64,000 nt of DNA from Pseudoalteromonas sp. N1230-9 (GTDB lineage Bacteria; Pseudomonadota; Gammaproteobacteria; Enterobacterales; Alteromonadaceae), in NCBI RefSeq assembly GCF_032716425.1, contig NZ_CP090419.1, forward strand, positions 1,986,001 to 2,050,000, given 5' to 3'. A model generated the notes under the pieces. It was given only the letters and a program-made list of their open reading frames with translations, ran no database searches and was not told the origin of the DNA. Below, in pieces: positions 53,357 to 63,905 of the stretch (position 1 is its first letter; each line of letters starts with the position of its first letter). A program made the translations under genes and the position numbers.

Positions 53357-56300
53357 ATGTTTTCTCGTTATTTTATAGACAGACCGATTTTCGCGTTTGT
53401 TATATCGATTGTTATTGTGCTTGCGGGCCTTGCTGCGATGCGCAGCTTACCTATTGCTCAGTACCCTGAAATAGCGCCTCCTGTAGTGCAAGTGACAGCT
53501 TCCTATCCAGGTGCGTCTGCCGAGGTACTCGAACAAACAGTGGCAGCGCCGATCGAAAATGCAATAACAGGTGTTGAGGGCATGATGTATATGTCGTCTA
53601 CATCAACTAGCTCGGGTTCGACCACAATCGAAGTAACATTTGAAATTGGCACTGATGTCGATCAGGCCGCAGTCAATGTTAATAACCGTGTTAAGCAGGT
53701 TGAAGCCCGCTTACCAGAAGAAACACGCCGCCAAGGTGTGGTGGTACAAAAAGGCTCTTCTAGCTTTTTACAGGTGCACGCTTTTTATTCCCCTGATGGT
53801 TCTCGCTCAAGTTTGTGGACATCAAACTATGTCACTATGAATGTGCTGGATCGTATTAAACGTATTCCAGGCACTACGAGTGTGCAAATATTTGGTGCGA
53901 AAGATTACGCAATGCGTATTTGGTTACGTCCAGATGTTATGAGCCAGCTCGGTGTCACTGTTGAAGAAATCTCAGCCGCCATTCGTGTGCAAAACTCACA
54001 ATATGCTGCCGGTAAAATTGGTGCGACACCAACGTCTAAATCTCCTCAGGAACTGGTTTACAGTGTTACCGCACAAGGGCGTTTGTCAGAGCCTGAGCAA
54101 TTTGAAAATATTATTATTCGCTCAAATCTTGATGGCAGTAGCTTAAGATTAAAAGACGTAGCACGCATTGAGCTGGGTTCAAAAGACTATAACTTTAAAG
54201 GCACAATAAACGGTAAAGAAGCGGTACTGTTGGGTATCTTCTTACAACCTGGCGCCAATGCCCTAGATGTAGCTGAAGAAGTAAACAGTGTTATCGAAGA
54301 AATGAAAAGTCAGTTCCCTATCGGGCTTGCTCATTTAACCTCATATGACACAACTCGCTTTGTGGAAGTGTCGATTCGTGAAGTAGTAAAAACACTGCTT
54401 GAGGCCATGGTATTGGTATTCTTAGTCGTGTATTTATTCTTACAAAACTGGCGCGCGACCTTAATACCTACTCTTGCAGTGCCAGTATCACTACTGGGCA
54501 CATTTGCCGGCATGTATATGCTGGGTTACTCAATTAACTCGTTAACCTTATTCGGCATGGTGCTGTCGATTGGTATTGTTGTTGATGATGCTATCGTGGT
54601 GCTTGAAAACGTTGAGCGTATCATGCACGAAGAAGGACTAGGGGCAAGAGACGCCGCGGTTAAGGCGATGGGTGAAGTTAGCGGTCCAGTGGTAGCGATT
54701 GTACTAGTACTGTGTTCAGTGTTTGTGCCTATCGCATTTTTAGGTGGCTTAACTGGTGAATTATTCCGCCAATTCGCAATTACCATTTCGATTGCTGTAA
54801 GTTTATCGGGTGTGGTCGCCTTAACAATGACGCCTGCTCTTTGTGTGCTTATTTTAAAACAAGAACACAAGCAAACAGCCCGTTTCTTCTTATGGTTTAA
54901 TGCTACTTTTACAAAAATCACAGGGCGATATGTTGGTGCCGTTGGCTTTATGATTCAACGCGGTTTACTCGGTTTAATTCTTATGACGGGGATGATTGTT
55001 GCAACTATTGGCCTTTGGCAAAATACGCCTGGTTCATTAGTGCCTGATGAAGACCAAGGTTATTACATCTCTGCGATTTTCTTACCTGACGGGTCATCAC
55101 TTGAGCGCACCGAACAAGTCACGCAACAAGTTGTAAAAGCAGTACAGTCAAACCCAGCTAACGAGAACGTGGTGGCCTTTACAGGTTTTGACTTTATTGG
55201 TGGTGGTTATAAAAATAGTGCTGCCACTTTATTCGTGACACAAAAGCATTGGGATGAACGTGAAGTTGATACCAAAGCATTGGTGCAAGAACTATTTATG
55301 AAAACAGCAGGTATTAAGGAAGCGCTGGTGCTTGCCTTTAACCCTCCGGCTATTTTTGGTTTAGGTAATACCGGTGGTTTTGAGTTTTACATTCAAAACA
55401 AAGGTGATAGTGACCCTGATAAGCTACAGCAAGCCATGCAGTTAATGACAGCCGAAGCGCAAAAGAGCCCTATCATCAGTGGTCTGCAAACACTCTGGCG
55501 ACCAGATGCCCCACAATTAAAAGTGGATATTGATCGTGAGCAAGCGCGTGCTATGGGTGTTGAGATAGATGCTGCATTTAATGCCCTAGCGGGTAACTTA
55601 GGTACTTATTACGTTAACGACTTCAATAAATTTGGTCGCGCATGGCAAGTACTAATGTCTGCTGAACCTGAGTTTAGAATGAAGCCTGATGACATTGGCC
55701 GTATCTATGTTAAAAACAACCAAGGTACTATGGTACCGCTTTCAGCCTTTACCACCATTGAGTATAGTCGTGGTCCAGAAAACCTTAACCGCTATAACAA
55801 CTTACCAGCTGTTAAACTGATGGGTAATGCAGCGCCAGGCTATAGTTCAGGTCAAGCCATTGCTGAGGTTGAACGAATTGCACAAGCCGTGTTGCCCCCT
55901 AATATGACCTACGAATGGACAGGCTCTGCATTCCAAGAAAAACGCAGTTCGGGCACCACAGGAATTGCCTTAGGCCTTGCTGTGATCATGGTATTTTTGA
56001 TTTTAGCAGCGCTGTATGAACGTTGGTCATTACCATTTTCAGTTATGCTTGCCCTGCCATTTGGTACCTTTGGTGCGCTTATAGCAGTTTGGGTTGTTGG
56101 CATGACAAACGATGTGTACTTCCAAATTGGTCTGGTAACACTACTTGGTCTTGCCAGTAAAAACGCGATTCTTATCGTTGAATACGCCTTGATGAAACAT
56201 CAACAAGGCTGGAGCGCAAGTACTGCTGCACTTGAGGCTGCACGTTTACGTTTTAGACCAATCATTATGACTTCGCTTGCATTCATTTTAGGCGTAGTGC

Positions 56301-56530
56301 CTTTAGTGCTGAGCTCTGGTGCAGGTGCAGGTGCCCGTCATAGTGTTGGTACCGGTGTAATGGGCGGTATGATGGCCGCAACATTCCTTGCAGTATTCTT
56401 TGTACCGCTGTTCTTTTATTGGTTAACAGCGCGTAAATTAACTGAAAAACGCTCAAGACAAGAGCTTGCTGATGAGATAGCAGAACATCATCAACAAGAA
56501 CATGTCAAAACCCAAGAGGGTAACCTGTAA
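53357..56530 (+). CDS. RND multidrug efflux pump (AcrB/MexB, HAE1 family)
   Basis: The 1057-residue inner-membrane protein has the full RND layout: N-terminal FSRYFIDRPIFAFVISI, two large periplasmic domains, and 12 membrane helices. The proton-relay aspartates are in GIVVDDAIVVLENVER (about 402-417, helix 4) and the lysine in GLASKNAILIVEYA (about 931-944, helix 10). Members of HAE1 export drugs, bile salts and solvents. It is operonic with the adaptor and ends at a strong terminator. Confidence 0.96.
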   Translation: MFSRYFIDRPIFAFVISIVIVLAGLAAMRSLPIAQYPEIAPPVVQVTASYPGASAEVLEQTVAAPIENAITGVEGMMYMSSTSTSSGSTTIEVTFEIGTDVDQAAVNVNNRVKQVEARLPEETRRQGVVVQKGSSSFLQVHAFYSPDGSRSSLWTSNYVTMNVLDRIKRIPGTTSVQIFGAKDYAMRIWLRPDVMSQLGVTVEEISAAIRVQNSQYAAGKIGATPTSKSPQELVYSVTAQGRLSEPEQFENIIIRSNLDGSSLRLKDVARIELGSKDYNFKGTINGKEAVLLGIFLQPGANALDVAEEVNSVIEEMKSQFPIGLAHLTSYDTTRFVEVSIREVVKTLLEAMVLVFLVVYLFLQNWRATLIPTLAVPVSLLGTFAGMYMLGYSINSLTLFGMVLSIGIVVDDAIVVLENVERIMHEEGLGARDAAVKAMGEVSGPVVAIVLVLCSVFVPIAFLGGLTGELFRQFAITISIAVSLSGVVALTMTPALCVLILKQEHKQTARFFLWFNATFTKITGRYVGAVGFMIQRGLLGLILMTGMIVATIGLWQNTPGSLVPDEDQGYYISAIFLPDGSSLERTEQVTQQVVKAVQSNPANENVVAFTGFDFIGGGYKNSAATLFVTQKHWDEREVDTKALVQELFMKTAGIKEALVLAFNPPAIFGLGNTGGFEFYIQNKGDSDPDKLQQAMQLMTAEAQKSPIISGLQTLWRPDAPQLKVDIDREQARAMGVEIDAAFNALAGNLGTYYVNDFNKFGRAWQVLMSAEPEFRMKPDDIGRIYVKNNQGTMVPLSAFTTIEYSRGPENLNRYNNLPAVKLMGNAAPGYSSGQAIAEVERIAQAVLPPNMTYEWTGSAFQEKRSSGTTGIALGLAVIMVFLILAALYERWSLPFSVMLALPFGTFGALIAVWVVGMTNDVYFQIGLVTLLGLASKNAILIVEYALMKHQQGWSASTAALEAARLRFRPIIMTSLAFILGVVPLVLSSGAGAGARHSVGTGVMGGMMAATFLAVFFVPLFFYWLTARKLTEKRSRQELADEIAEHHQQEHVKTQEGNL

Positions 56531-56536
56531 AAAATG

Positions 56537-56567
56537 AAGGGCAAACAATGAGTTTGCCCTTTTTTTT
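56537..56567 (+). terminator. Terminator of the RND efflux operon
   Basis: AAGGGCAAAC (56537-56546) and GTTTGCCCTT (56552-56561) form a 10-bp stem with a 5-base loop, followed by a run of T. Confidence 0.9.
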
Positions 56568-56635
56568 GATTATTTGATTACTAGCAATTTACAGCTTCCA
56601 ACGCTAGTATTAAGGAAAGATGTGTGGAGTACAGC

Positions 56636-57229
56636 ATGAATAATCAAAAATTAGCCGAATTTGAACAGTTTTTTCAAATCAACGAGAGGAACCGTGTCAA
56701 TTTATATGCCGTTGAACCAAGTGCTGTGCCAAAAACCAATGCTGAACTTGAAGCGGATATCCCTGCCCTGTTTAAACTTGCCAACGAAGTAAACGAACTT
56801 GAACAAACAAGCTTACGACCACTGCGTAATCTAGGTGATGTTGCACAAGAACTGGCAGTCTTTTTACAAGCGCAATCTCGCAAAATCGATTTAATTATGA
56901 GTCACATCTTAGCCTCAGAACAGCCTGAAGATAACGCTAACTATTGCGATAGTTATGGCGGTGGTGGTGTAAAACTTACCTCAGCTGATGTGTATGAATT
57001 AGGGCAAACATTTCGCACTAAGCTATTCTTACAACACGAAGCATCTGCCATTTATTGCTATACCGAATTAGTGGCTATTGAAAAATGCGATGATGATAAA
57101 TACCAATATACTTTATTGTTTACTGCCATTCGTGATGCTGACCAAGATTTAGTCGTAAGAGCGGCCTTGCACGCACAAACACGCCAACTTAAAAAACGTC
57201 AGCAAGAAAACAATCAGCAAGACAGTTAA
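56636..57229 (+). CDS. PilZ-like domain protein
   Basis: ATG 56636 follows GGAG by seven bases (a GTG at 56624 is also in frame). The 197-residue protein has a helical N-terminal half (about 1-95, LAEFEQFFQINERNRVNLY) and a C-terminal beta-rich part with YGGGGVKLTSADVYELGQTFRTKL. This resembles the D/NxSxxG to beta-barrel part of PilZ domains, but no RxxxR c-di-GMP arginines are clear. The call is tentative. It precedes aguA by 84 bases. Confidence 0.5.
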   Translation: MNNQKLAEFEQFFQINERNRVNLYAVEPSAVPKTNAELEADIPALFKLANEVNELEQTSLRPLRNLGDVAQELAVFLQAQSRKIDLIMSHILASEQPEDNANYCDSYGGGGVKLTSADVYELGQTFRTKLFLQHEASAIYCYTELVAIEKCDDDKYQYTLLFTAIRDADQDLVVRAALHAQTRQLKKRQQENNQQDS

Positions 57230-57313
57230 AAATCACGCTTTATCGCGCACAAAAAGCTGACATCTATGGCTAAAATGCTAAACTAGCCCCACCTTAGTTT
57301 GTTTAATACCTTC

Positions 57314-58372
57314 ATGAAATTTAGACTTTTACCTGAATGGGCTGAGCAAGATGCCGTTATGCTCACTTGGCCTCACCAAGACACAGATTGGGCAGCAAAT
57401 TTAACAGCTGTTGAGCCTGTGTATCTAGCACTTTGCCAAGCAATAAGCCAACAACAAGATGTTGTTATTGTGGCTCATGATAATGCGCTTAAAGCACATA
57501 TTGAGACATTACTTGAAAACGCAGTAGTTGATGCTAAACGCATTCACTTTGTGGTGACACCGTGTAACGATACTTGGGCACGCGACCATGGTCCATTAAC
57601 CTGTGCGAATATTGATGACGCAACAGAATTAAAAGTAATGGATTTTATTTTTAATGGTTGGGGCAATAAATTTGCAAGTGAACTTGATAATCAAATTAAT
57701 CAAGTACTTGTAAAGCAAGTCGCTAATCCTAAAAATGGTTATCAGCAAAGTGAACTGGTTCTTGAAGGCGGTGGCGTTGAAATCAACGAACACGGTGTGC
57801 TACTCACAACGAGCGAGTGCTTGTTAAACCCAAATCGTAACCCAGAACTTACAAAAGCAGATATAGAAAAAACGCTGGTTGAGCAACTAGGCGCTACGTC
57901 GTTTCTTTGGGTTGATCACGGTTACCTTGCGGGTGATGATACCGACAGCCATATTGATACGCTGGTACGTTTTGCTCCAAACAACACCCTCGTTTATGTA
58001 CAGTGTGATGATAAAGATGATGAGCACTTTGCAGCCCTTGATGCAATGGAAAAGCAACTGCAATCATTTAAAACAGCTGAGGGTGAAAACTACTCACTGA
58101 TTGCCTTACCTTGGCCAAAAGCAGTGTTCAATGAAGATGGTGACAGACTACCTGCCACATACGCTAATTATTTAATTATCAATAAAACCGTTTTAGTACC
58201 AATTTATGGTGATGAAAACGACCAACTTGCGCTTGGTCAGGTTGCCAATGCATACCCAGATCACACTGTGGTGGGTATTAATTGTGTGCCAATTATTCAC
58301 CAATTTGGCAGCTTACACTGTATTACAATGCAATTACCGCGCGGCTTTTTAGCAGGAACAAACAATGACTAA
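57314..58372 (+). CDS. aguA: Agmatine deiminase
   Basis: AguA converts agmatine to N-carbamoylputrescine and ammonia. ATG 57314 is preferred over an upstream TTG. The 352-residue protein shows LLPEWAEQDAVMLTWPH at its start, NDTWARDHGP, ELVLEGGGVEINEHG, DDTDSHIDTLVRF, and the nucleophilic cysteine in GSLHCITMQLPR (Cys336). This is the peptidyl-arginine-deiminase fold of the AguA branch. It overlaps aguB by 8 bp. Confidence 0.95.
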   Translation: MKFRLLPEWAEQDAVMLTWPHQDTDWAANLTAVEPVYLALCQAISQQQDVVIVAHDNALKAHIETLLENAVVDAKRIHFVVTPCNDTWARDHGPLTCANIDDATELKVMDFIFNGWGNKFASELDNQINQVLVKQVANPKNGYQQSELVLEGGGVEINEHGVLLTTSECLLNPNRNPELTKADIEKTLVEQLGATSFLWVDHGYLAGDDTDSHIDTLVRFAPNNTLVYVQCDDKDDEHFAALDAMEKQLQSFKTAEGENYSLIALPWPKAVFNEDGDRLPATYANYLIINKTVLVPIYGDENDQLALGQVANAYPDHTVVGINCVPIIHQFGSLHCITMQLPRGFLAGTNND

Positions 58373-59258
58373 ACCAACGCATTTAAAGGTTGCTCTTGTT
58401 CAGCAATCAAACACCGATAATGCTGAAGACAATATGGCTAAATCAATTGCTGGTATTCGTGATGCAGCAAGCCAAGGCGCTAAGCTTATTGTTCTTCAAG
58501 AGCTACACCGCAGTTTATATTTTTGCCAAACCGAAGATGTAGACGTTTTTGATTTAGCAGAAACCATTCCGGGCCCAAGCACAGATACCTTAGGCGCACT
58601 TGCCAAAGAACTCAATGTGGTGATCGTGTCATCATTATTCGAAAAGCGTGCTACAGGACTTTATCACAATACTGCAGTGGTGCTTGAAACTGACGGCAGC
58701 ATTGCCGGTAAATACCGTAAAATGCATATCCCTGATGACCCTGGTTTTTACGAGAAGTTTTACTTCACACCGGGTGATTTAGGTTTCGAGCCTATTCAAA
58801 CCTCTGTCGGTAAATTAGGCGTATTAGTGTGTTGGGATCAGTGGTTCCCAGAAGCTGCACGCTTAATGGCAATGGCCGGTGCTGAAATTTTAATTTACCC
58901 AACAGCCATTGGCTGGGACCCGCGTGATGAAAAAGATGAGCAAACACGTCAAAAAGACGCCTGGGTTATTTCACAACGCGCTCATGCAGTTGCCAATGGC
59001 GTGCCGGTGATCAGCTGTAACCGTGTTGGTCACGAAAGTGATCCAAGCGCTCAAAGCGAAGGTATTCAGTTCTGGGGTAACTCGTTTATCGCAGGCCCTC
59101 AAGGTGAAATCTTAGCCGAAGCGAACAACAGCGATGAGCAATTATTAGTTGTTGAATTAGACCAAGCACGTAGTGAAAACATTCGTCGAATTTGGCCTTA
59201 CCTTCGTGATCGTCGTATCGATCACTATCAGGACTTAACCAAGATTTATCGAGACTAA
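58365..59258 (+). CDS. aguB: N-carbamoylputrescine amidase
   Basis: AguB hydrolyses N-carbamoylputrescine to putrescine, completing the agmatine route. The 297-residue nitrilase-superfamily protein has its Glu-Lys-Cys triad in VLQELHRSLYF (Glu about 46), KYRKMHIPDDP (Lys about 122) and LVCWDQWFPE (Cys156). The PDDPGFYEKFYFTPGD stretch is typical of plant/bacterial AguB. It follows aguA with an overlap, so both are made together. Confidence 0.95.
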   Translation: MTKPTHLKVALVQQSNTDNAEDNMAKSIAGIRDAASQGAKLIVLQELHRSLYFCQTEDVDVFDLAETIPGPSTDTLGALAKELNVVIVSSLFEKRATGLYHNTAVVLETDGSIAGKYRKMHIPDDPGFYEKFYFTPGDLGFEPIQTSVGKLGVLVCWDQWFPEAARLMAMAGAEILIYPTAIGWDPRDEKDEQTRQKDAWVISQRAHAVANGVPVISCNRVGHESDPSAQSEGIQFWGNSFIAGPQGEILAEANNSDEQLLVVELDQARSENIRRIWPYLRDRRIDHYQDLTKIYRD

Positions 59259-59287
59259 GCAGTAAAAACAGTTTAAAGGAGTAGTAA

Positions 59288-62200
59288 ATGGCGTTTGCGC
59301 AATGGGCAGCATTGCCTTGGGTAAAATCTGAAAAAGATAAAATTCAATGGGGACAACTTACCGGTAGCGGACTTAGCATCGCCATCGCAGAAGGTGTAAA
59401 ACAACACAACGAGCTGGTTGTGATTGTCACCCCAGACACACCAAGCGCCCTACGCCTTGAAACTGAACTCGAATTTCTATTGCCTGAAAACCCAGTCATG
59501 GTCTTCCCTGACTGGGAAACACTCCCATACGATCATTTTTCGCCCCATCAAGATATTATTTCTGCGCGCTTAGCCACGTTAAATACCTTAAAAAAAGAAC
59601 AACAAAGCGTATTAATTGTGCCTGTATCGACCTTGATGCTACGTACTGCCCCTGCTTCGTTTATTTATGGTTCAACCCTTAACTTTAAAGTGGGTGATAC
59701 CTTAGATACTCACACACTGCGTGAAAACTTAGAACAAGCGGGCTATTTACATGTACAACAAGTGATGGAGCACGGTGAATACGCTATCCGTGGCTCTATC
59801 GTTGATTTATACCCTATGGGTAGTCCTCACCCATTTCGTTTAGACTTTTTTGATGATGAGCTAGACAGCATTCGTTTGTTTGATGTTGAAAGCCAGCGCT
59901 CAGATGAAAAAGTCGACAAAATTGAGTTACTGCCCGCTCACGAGTTTCCAACTAACGACTCAGACATTGAGCGTTTTCGTATCAATTATCGTGAACAATT
60001 TGGCGCAAGCTCTGAGCAAGACTCCATTTATATGCAGGTGACTAAAGGAACCTGGCCTGCGGGTATCGAATATTACATGCCACTGTTTTTTGATGAACTG
60101 GCAACCATCTTCGATTACTTACCAAGCAATACAACCTTTATGCATTTTGGCGATATTGAGCATGCTGCTGATCAGTTTTGGCATGATGTGAATGTACGCT
60201 ATGAAAACCGCCGTGTTGATCCGCTCAGACCTTTACTTGAACCTGTAAAGCTGTATCAAAGCGTTAATGAACTATTTGGTGAGTTTGGTAAATACGCACG
60301 TATTCGTTTATCGCAAGCTAAGTTAGGCACCAAAGCGGGTCACACAAACCTTGCTAGCAAAGAGCTGCCGAATGTGCGTATTGATCATAAGTTACATGAA
60401 CCGTACCAAGGTTTAATTGACTATGTTGCCAGCGAGAAAAAACAAAAAGGCCGCGTGCTGCTCTCGGTTGAATCGGATGGCCGCCGTGAATCATTACTCA
60501 CCTTATTAAAACCAAGTGGTTTAAAGCTCAAAGAATTTGAATCGTTTAGCGATTTTACCAATAGCTCGAGTGATGTTGGCCTTATTGTTTCACCGCTTGA
60601 ACAAAGTGTGGTGTTAGACGGTAAGCCGCGTTTAACCATTATCACAGAGCAAGAATTATTAGGCATTAAGGTCTCACAACGTCGCCGTCGTAAACATAAG
60701 TATGAAGCCAGCCAAGATGCGCTTATTCGTAACCTTGCTGAACTACGCGAAGGCCAGCCAATTGTGCATCTTGATCATGGTGTAGGCCGCTATCAAGGCC
60801 TTGAAACAATCGATGCTGCCGGTGTGATCACTGAATTTGTTACGATCATCTACGCCAACGAGGCAAAATTATACGTGCCCGTTTCTGCGTTACATATGCT
60901 TAGCCGCTACTCAGGTGGTGAAGAGGCCTCTGCCCCGCTCCATAAATTGGGCTCTGATGCATGGGAAAAAGCAAAAAAACGTGCCGCTGAAAAAGTCCGT
61001 GATGTGGCTGCTGAGCTATTAGATATTTACGCTAAACGCCAAGCAAAGCCTGGCAATAAATTTAAGCTTGATGGCAGCGCTTATCGTCAGTTTAGCGATA
61101 GCTTCCCATTTGAAGAAACTGACGATCAACGCAACGCCATTGAGTCTGTGCTCGGTGATATGCAAAGCAAGCAAGCGATGGACCGTTTAGTATGTGGTGA
61201 CGTTGGCTTTGGTAAAACCGAAGTGGCAATGCGCGCAGCCTTTGTAGCCGTGAATGATAACAAGCAAGTTGCGGTACTTGTACCCACCACACTGCTTGCA
61301 CAGCAGCATTATGAAAACTTTAAAGACCGCTTTGCCGATTTACCAATCGAGGTTGGCGTTTTATCGCGCTTTAACTCAACCAAAGAGCAAAAAGATACCC
61401 TAGATAAAATGGCCGAGGGTAAATTAGATATCGTCATTGGTACTCACAAGCTTATTCAACAAGATATTCAATTTAAAGATTTGGGCTTACTGATTGTTGA
61501 TGAAGAGCACCGTTTTGGGGTGCGTCAAAAAGAAAAAATCAAAGCATTACGTGCCGATGTCGATATTTTAACGCTCACTGCGACCCCTATCCCACGTACG
61601 TTGAACATGGCAATGAGTGGTATGCGTGACTTATCAATCATTGCCACACCGCCAGCGAAACGTTTAGCGGTTAAAACCTTTGTTAGACAAAGAGATGCTG
61701 AACTTATTCGCGAAGCCATTCTGCGTGAGATTAAACGCGGTGGTCAGGTGTATTTCTTACACAACAATGTTGAAACGATCGACCGAGTTGCAGAAGAAAT
61801 CACTGAATGGGTACCCGAAGCCAGCGTAACAACCGCACATGGTCAAATGCGAGAGCGCGAGCTTGAGCAAATTATGAGTGATTTTTATCACCAAAAATAT
61901 AACGTGATTGTGTGTACCACGATTATTGAAACCGGTATCGATGTACCGACTGCCAACACCATTATTATGGATAGAGCGGATAAACTCGGTCTTGCACAGC
62001 TGCATCAGTTGCGTGGTCGTGTTGGCCGCAGCCACCACCAAGCGTATGCCTACCTACTGACTGGCAACCCCAAATCGTTAACTAAAGATGCCGTTAAGCG
62101 CCTAGAAGCAATTGAATCACTGGAAGACCTAGGAGCAGGTTTTGCCCTAGCAACGCACGATTTAGAAATTCGTGGTGCCGGTGAGCTGCTTGGTGATGAC

Positions 62201-62761
62201 CAATCAGGTCAAATGCAAACCATTGGCTTTAGTTTGTATATGGAAATGCTTGAACAGGCGGTTAACTCCCTCAAAGAAGGGAAAGAGCCAACCCTTGAGA
62301 ACTTGCTCGGTCAGCAAACTGAAGTTGACTTAAAGCTGCCTGCGTTATTACCTGATGATTATATTCATGATGTAAATGCGCGTTTAGGTATCTATAAACG
62401 TATTGCAAGCTGTGCTAACCTCAATGATATGGACGAGTTACAGGTCGAGCTGATTGACCGTTTTGGTCTGCTGCCTGACGCCACGAAAAACTTATTCAGC
62501 CTGCAGCAATTAAAACTACAAGCAAGTCATATTGGCATTAAGAAGATTGAAGCAAACCCGAAAGGCGGTTATTTTGAGTTTAGCCAACATACAAAGGTTA
62601 ACCCTAGCTTCATTATAGGTTTGATACAAAGTGCACCGCAGGTGTACAAAATGGATGGCGCAAACAAACTGCGCTTTGCTATTAGCGAGGCAAACCCTCG
62701 TGAACGCTTAAAAATGGTCACTGCAATGATTGCAGATTTCGAAAAAAAGGTTAGCCATTAA
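59288..62761 (+). CDS. mfd: Transcription-repair coupling factor
   Basis: Mfd removes RNA polymerase stalled at DNA damage and recruits UvrA. The 1157-residue protein has an N-terminal UvrB-like region (MVFPDWETLPYDHFSPHQD at about 74-92), the RNA-polymerase interaction domain (about 470-560; HLDHGVGRYQG), the RecG-like helicase motor with CGDVGFGKTEVAM (Walker A) and VDEEHRFGV (DEEH), and a C-terminal TRCF domain. It is followed by csiV with TAATG, a one-base overlap, as in Vibrio. Confidence 0.96.
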   Translation: MAFAQWAALPWVKSEKDKIQWGQLTGSGLSIAIAEGVKQHNELVVIVTPDTPSALRLETELEFLLPENPVMVFPDWETLPYDHFSPHQDIISARLATLNTLKKEQQSVLIVPVSTLMLRTAPASFIYGSTLNFKVGDTLDTHTLRENLEQAGYLHVQQVMEHGEYAIRGSIVDLYPMGSPHPFRLDFFDDELDSIRLFDVESQRSDEKVDKIELLPAHEFPTNDSDIERFRINYREQFGASSEQDSIYMQVTKGTWPAGIEYYMPLFFDELATIFDYLPSNTTFMHFGDIEHAADQFWHDVNVRYENRRVDPLRPLLEPVKLYQSVNELFGEFGKYARIRLSQAKLGTKAGHTNLASKELPNVRIDHKLHEPYQGLIDYVASEKKQKGRVLLSVESDGRRESLLTLLKPSGLKLKEFESFSDFTNSSSDVGLIVSPLEQSVVLDGKPRLTIITEQELLGIKVSQRRRRKHKYEASQDALIRNLAELREGQPIVHLDHGVGRYQGLETIDAAGVITEFVTIIYANEAKLYVPVSALHMLSRYSGGEEASAPLHKLGSDAWEKAKKRAAEKVRDVAAELLDIYAKRQAKPGNKFKLDGSAYRQFSDSFPFEETDDQRNAIESVLGDMQSKQAMDRLVCGDVGFGKTEVAMRAAFVAVNDNKQVAVLVPTTLLAQQHYENFKDRFADLPIEVGVLSRFNSTKEQKDTLDKMAEGKLDIVIGTHKLIQQDIQFKDLGLLIVDEEHRFGVRQKEKIKALRADVDILTLTATPIPRTLNMAMSGMRDLSIIATPPAKRLAVKTFVRQRDAELIREAILREIKRGGQVYFLHNNVETIDRVAEEITEWVPEASVTTAHGQMRERELEQIMSDFYHQKYNVIVCTTIIETGIDVPTANTIIMDRADKLGLAQLHQLRGRVGRSHHQAYAYLLTGNPKSLTKDAVKRLEAIESLEDLGAGFALATHDLEIRGAGELLGDDQSGQMQTIGFSLYMEMLEQAVNSLKEGKEPTLENLLGQQTEVDLKLPALLPDDYIHDVNARLGIYKRIASCANLNDMDELQVELIDRFGLLPDATKNLFSLQQLKLQASHIGIKKIEANPKGGYFEFSQHTKVNPSFIIGLIQSAPQVYKMDGANKLRFAISEANPRERLKMVTAMIADFEKKVSH

Positions 62762-63594
62762 TGTTGTTTAGAAATAGTTTTATTTTGCTTTGCTGCTTAT
62801 TTACGAGCTCAGCCTTTGCAACTCGCTGGTTCGAAATTGAAGTTCTTATTTATAAACAGCGCCCTGCCCCTTACTTACAAGAAGATTTCAGTTTAAAACA
62901 CGATGAAATCAATGCAAAAAACAAACTGGACTTGCTCACGCCAGCCCTTGAAGAACAAGCAAGGCAAGCCTGTATAGAGGGTGACAGTCGTTTTAAATCA
63001 AACTCATTTACAGACAGTCTAGTTAGCAACTCACCACACTCTAACGTGTGTGATGATAGTGTTGACTTTTTATCTAGCTATACGCAATTACCTGTTACAC
63101 CCTCAGTTAAGTCTCGTGAAGATACTAATGAAATATATCTTATCGCTTCATCAGATTTACAATTTACTGAACAAAAAAACCAGCTGGATAGAAAAGGGTT
63201 GACCCCTATTTTACATACCGGTTGGCGTTTCCCTGAAATGAGCCAATCAAGAGCGCCCAGTATGCGCCTATTTGCTGGGGAGCATTTACAAGCTGAACAA
63301 TCAACTACTCCAAATGTTGATAACGACTTTATAAGCTTGGTCTCACCTACACAGCAATATATACCTGACACAATACAAAGTGCTCCTAAGTGGGAGTTAG
63401 ATGGTTTAATGAAAATCTATGTACGCCATTACCTTTTCATTAATGCCGACTTTGATATTAGCAAACGTTTAGAGACTGGTGACTACGAGAAAGCTCGCTT
63501 CTCACAATTTAAACGTGTGATAAGTAATGAAATACACTATTTCGATCATCCTAGAATGGGGATGATTGTACAAATACGACGCTACAACCATTAA
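62761..63594 (+). CDS. csiV: CsiV-like peptidoglycan-synthesis-associated protein
   Basis: The 277-residue protein has a signal peptide (LCCLFTSSAFA) followed directly by TRWFEIEVLIYKQRPAP, the signature of the CsiV family (PF10972). In Vibrio cholerae CsiV, encoded next to mfd, is needed for LpoA-PBP1A function and cell-shape integrity. It has a long middle of low complexity and a C-terminal beta part (YVRHYLFINADF, FDHPRMGMIVQIRRY). It overlaps the next gene. Confidence 0.85.
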   Translation: MLFRNSFILLCCLFTSSAFATRWFEIEVLIYKQRPAPYLQEDFSLKHDEINAKNKLDLLTPALEEQARQACIEGDSRFKSNSFTDSLVSNSPHSNVCDDSVDFLSSYTQLPVTPSVKSREDTNEIYLIASSDLQFTEQKNQLDRKGLTPILHTGWRFPEMSQSRAPSMRLFAGEHLQAEQSTTPNVDNDFISLVSPTQQYIPDTIQSAPKWELDGLMKIYVRHYLFINADFDISKRLETGDYEKARFSQFKRVISNEIHYFDHPRMGMIVQIRRYNH

Positions 63595-63605
63595 TGGAAA
63601 TGACT

Positions 63606-63863
63606 ATGAAAAAATATATGGTAATTGCTGCAACAGCGCTTGCATTAGCTGGCTGTTCAAAAGTAAGTTTAGAAAATTACGAAAAGATCAAAATCGGTAT
63701 GGATAAGACAGAAGTAGAAGCCATTTTAGGCTCTGCTGATAAGTGTGAAGAAAAAACACTACACACTAACTGTATTTGGGGTAACAAAGATAAGAATATC
63801 GAAATAACTCTCGTTTCTGACAAAGTTTCGCTATATAGCAAAACAGGTTTAGACGCTAAATAA
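63606..63863 (+). CDS. Small lipoprotein of the SmpA/BamE-like fold
   Basis: ATG 63606 is the third in-frame ATG and is preceded by GGA six bases away; earlier ones lie at 63594 and 63600. The 85-residue protein has a lipoprotein signal (MVIAATALALAGCSK, Cys near 18). YEKIKIGMDKTEVEAILGS follows, as in SmpA/BamE-type and DUF3862 proteins, with an internal cysteine pair (DKCEEKTLHTNCIW). Function unknown. It may be cotranscribed with csiV. Confidence 0.75.
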   Translation: MKKYMVIAATALALAGCSKVSLENYEKIKIGMDKTEVEAILGSADKCEEKTLHTNCIWGNKDKNIEITLVSDKVSLYSKTGLDAK

Positions 63864-63870
63864 CTTCCTC

Positions 63871-63905
63871 GTAGGGTGGCTCAAGCTACCCTACTCCTTT
63901 TCTTC
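63871..63905. terminator. Terminator shared by the lipoprotein gene and the minus-strand gene at the edge
   Basis: GTAGGGTGGC (63871-63880) and GCTACCCTAC (63885-63894) form a 10-bp stem with one G-T pair, followed on the plus strand by TCCTTTTCTT. The stop codon of the minus-strand gene lies inside the stem. Confidence 0.7.
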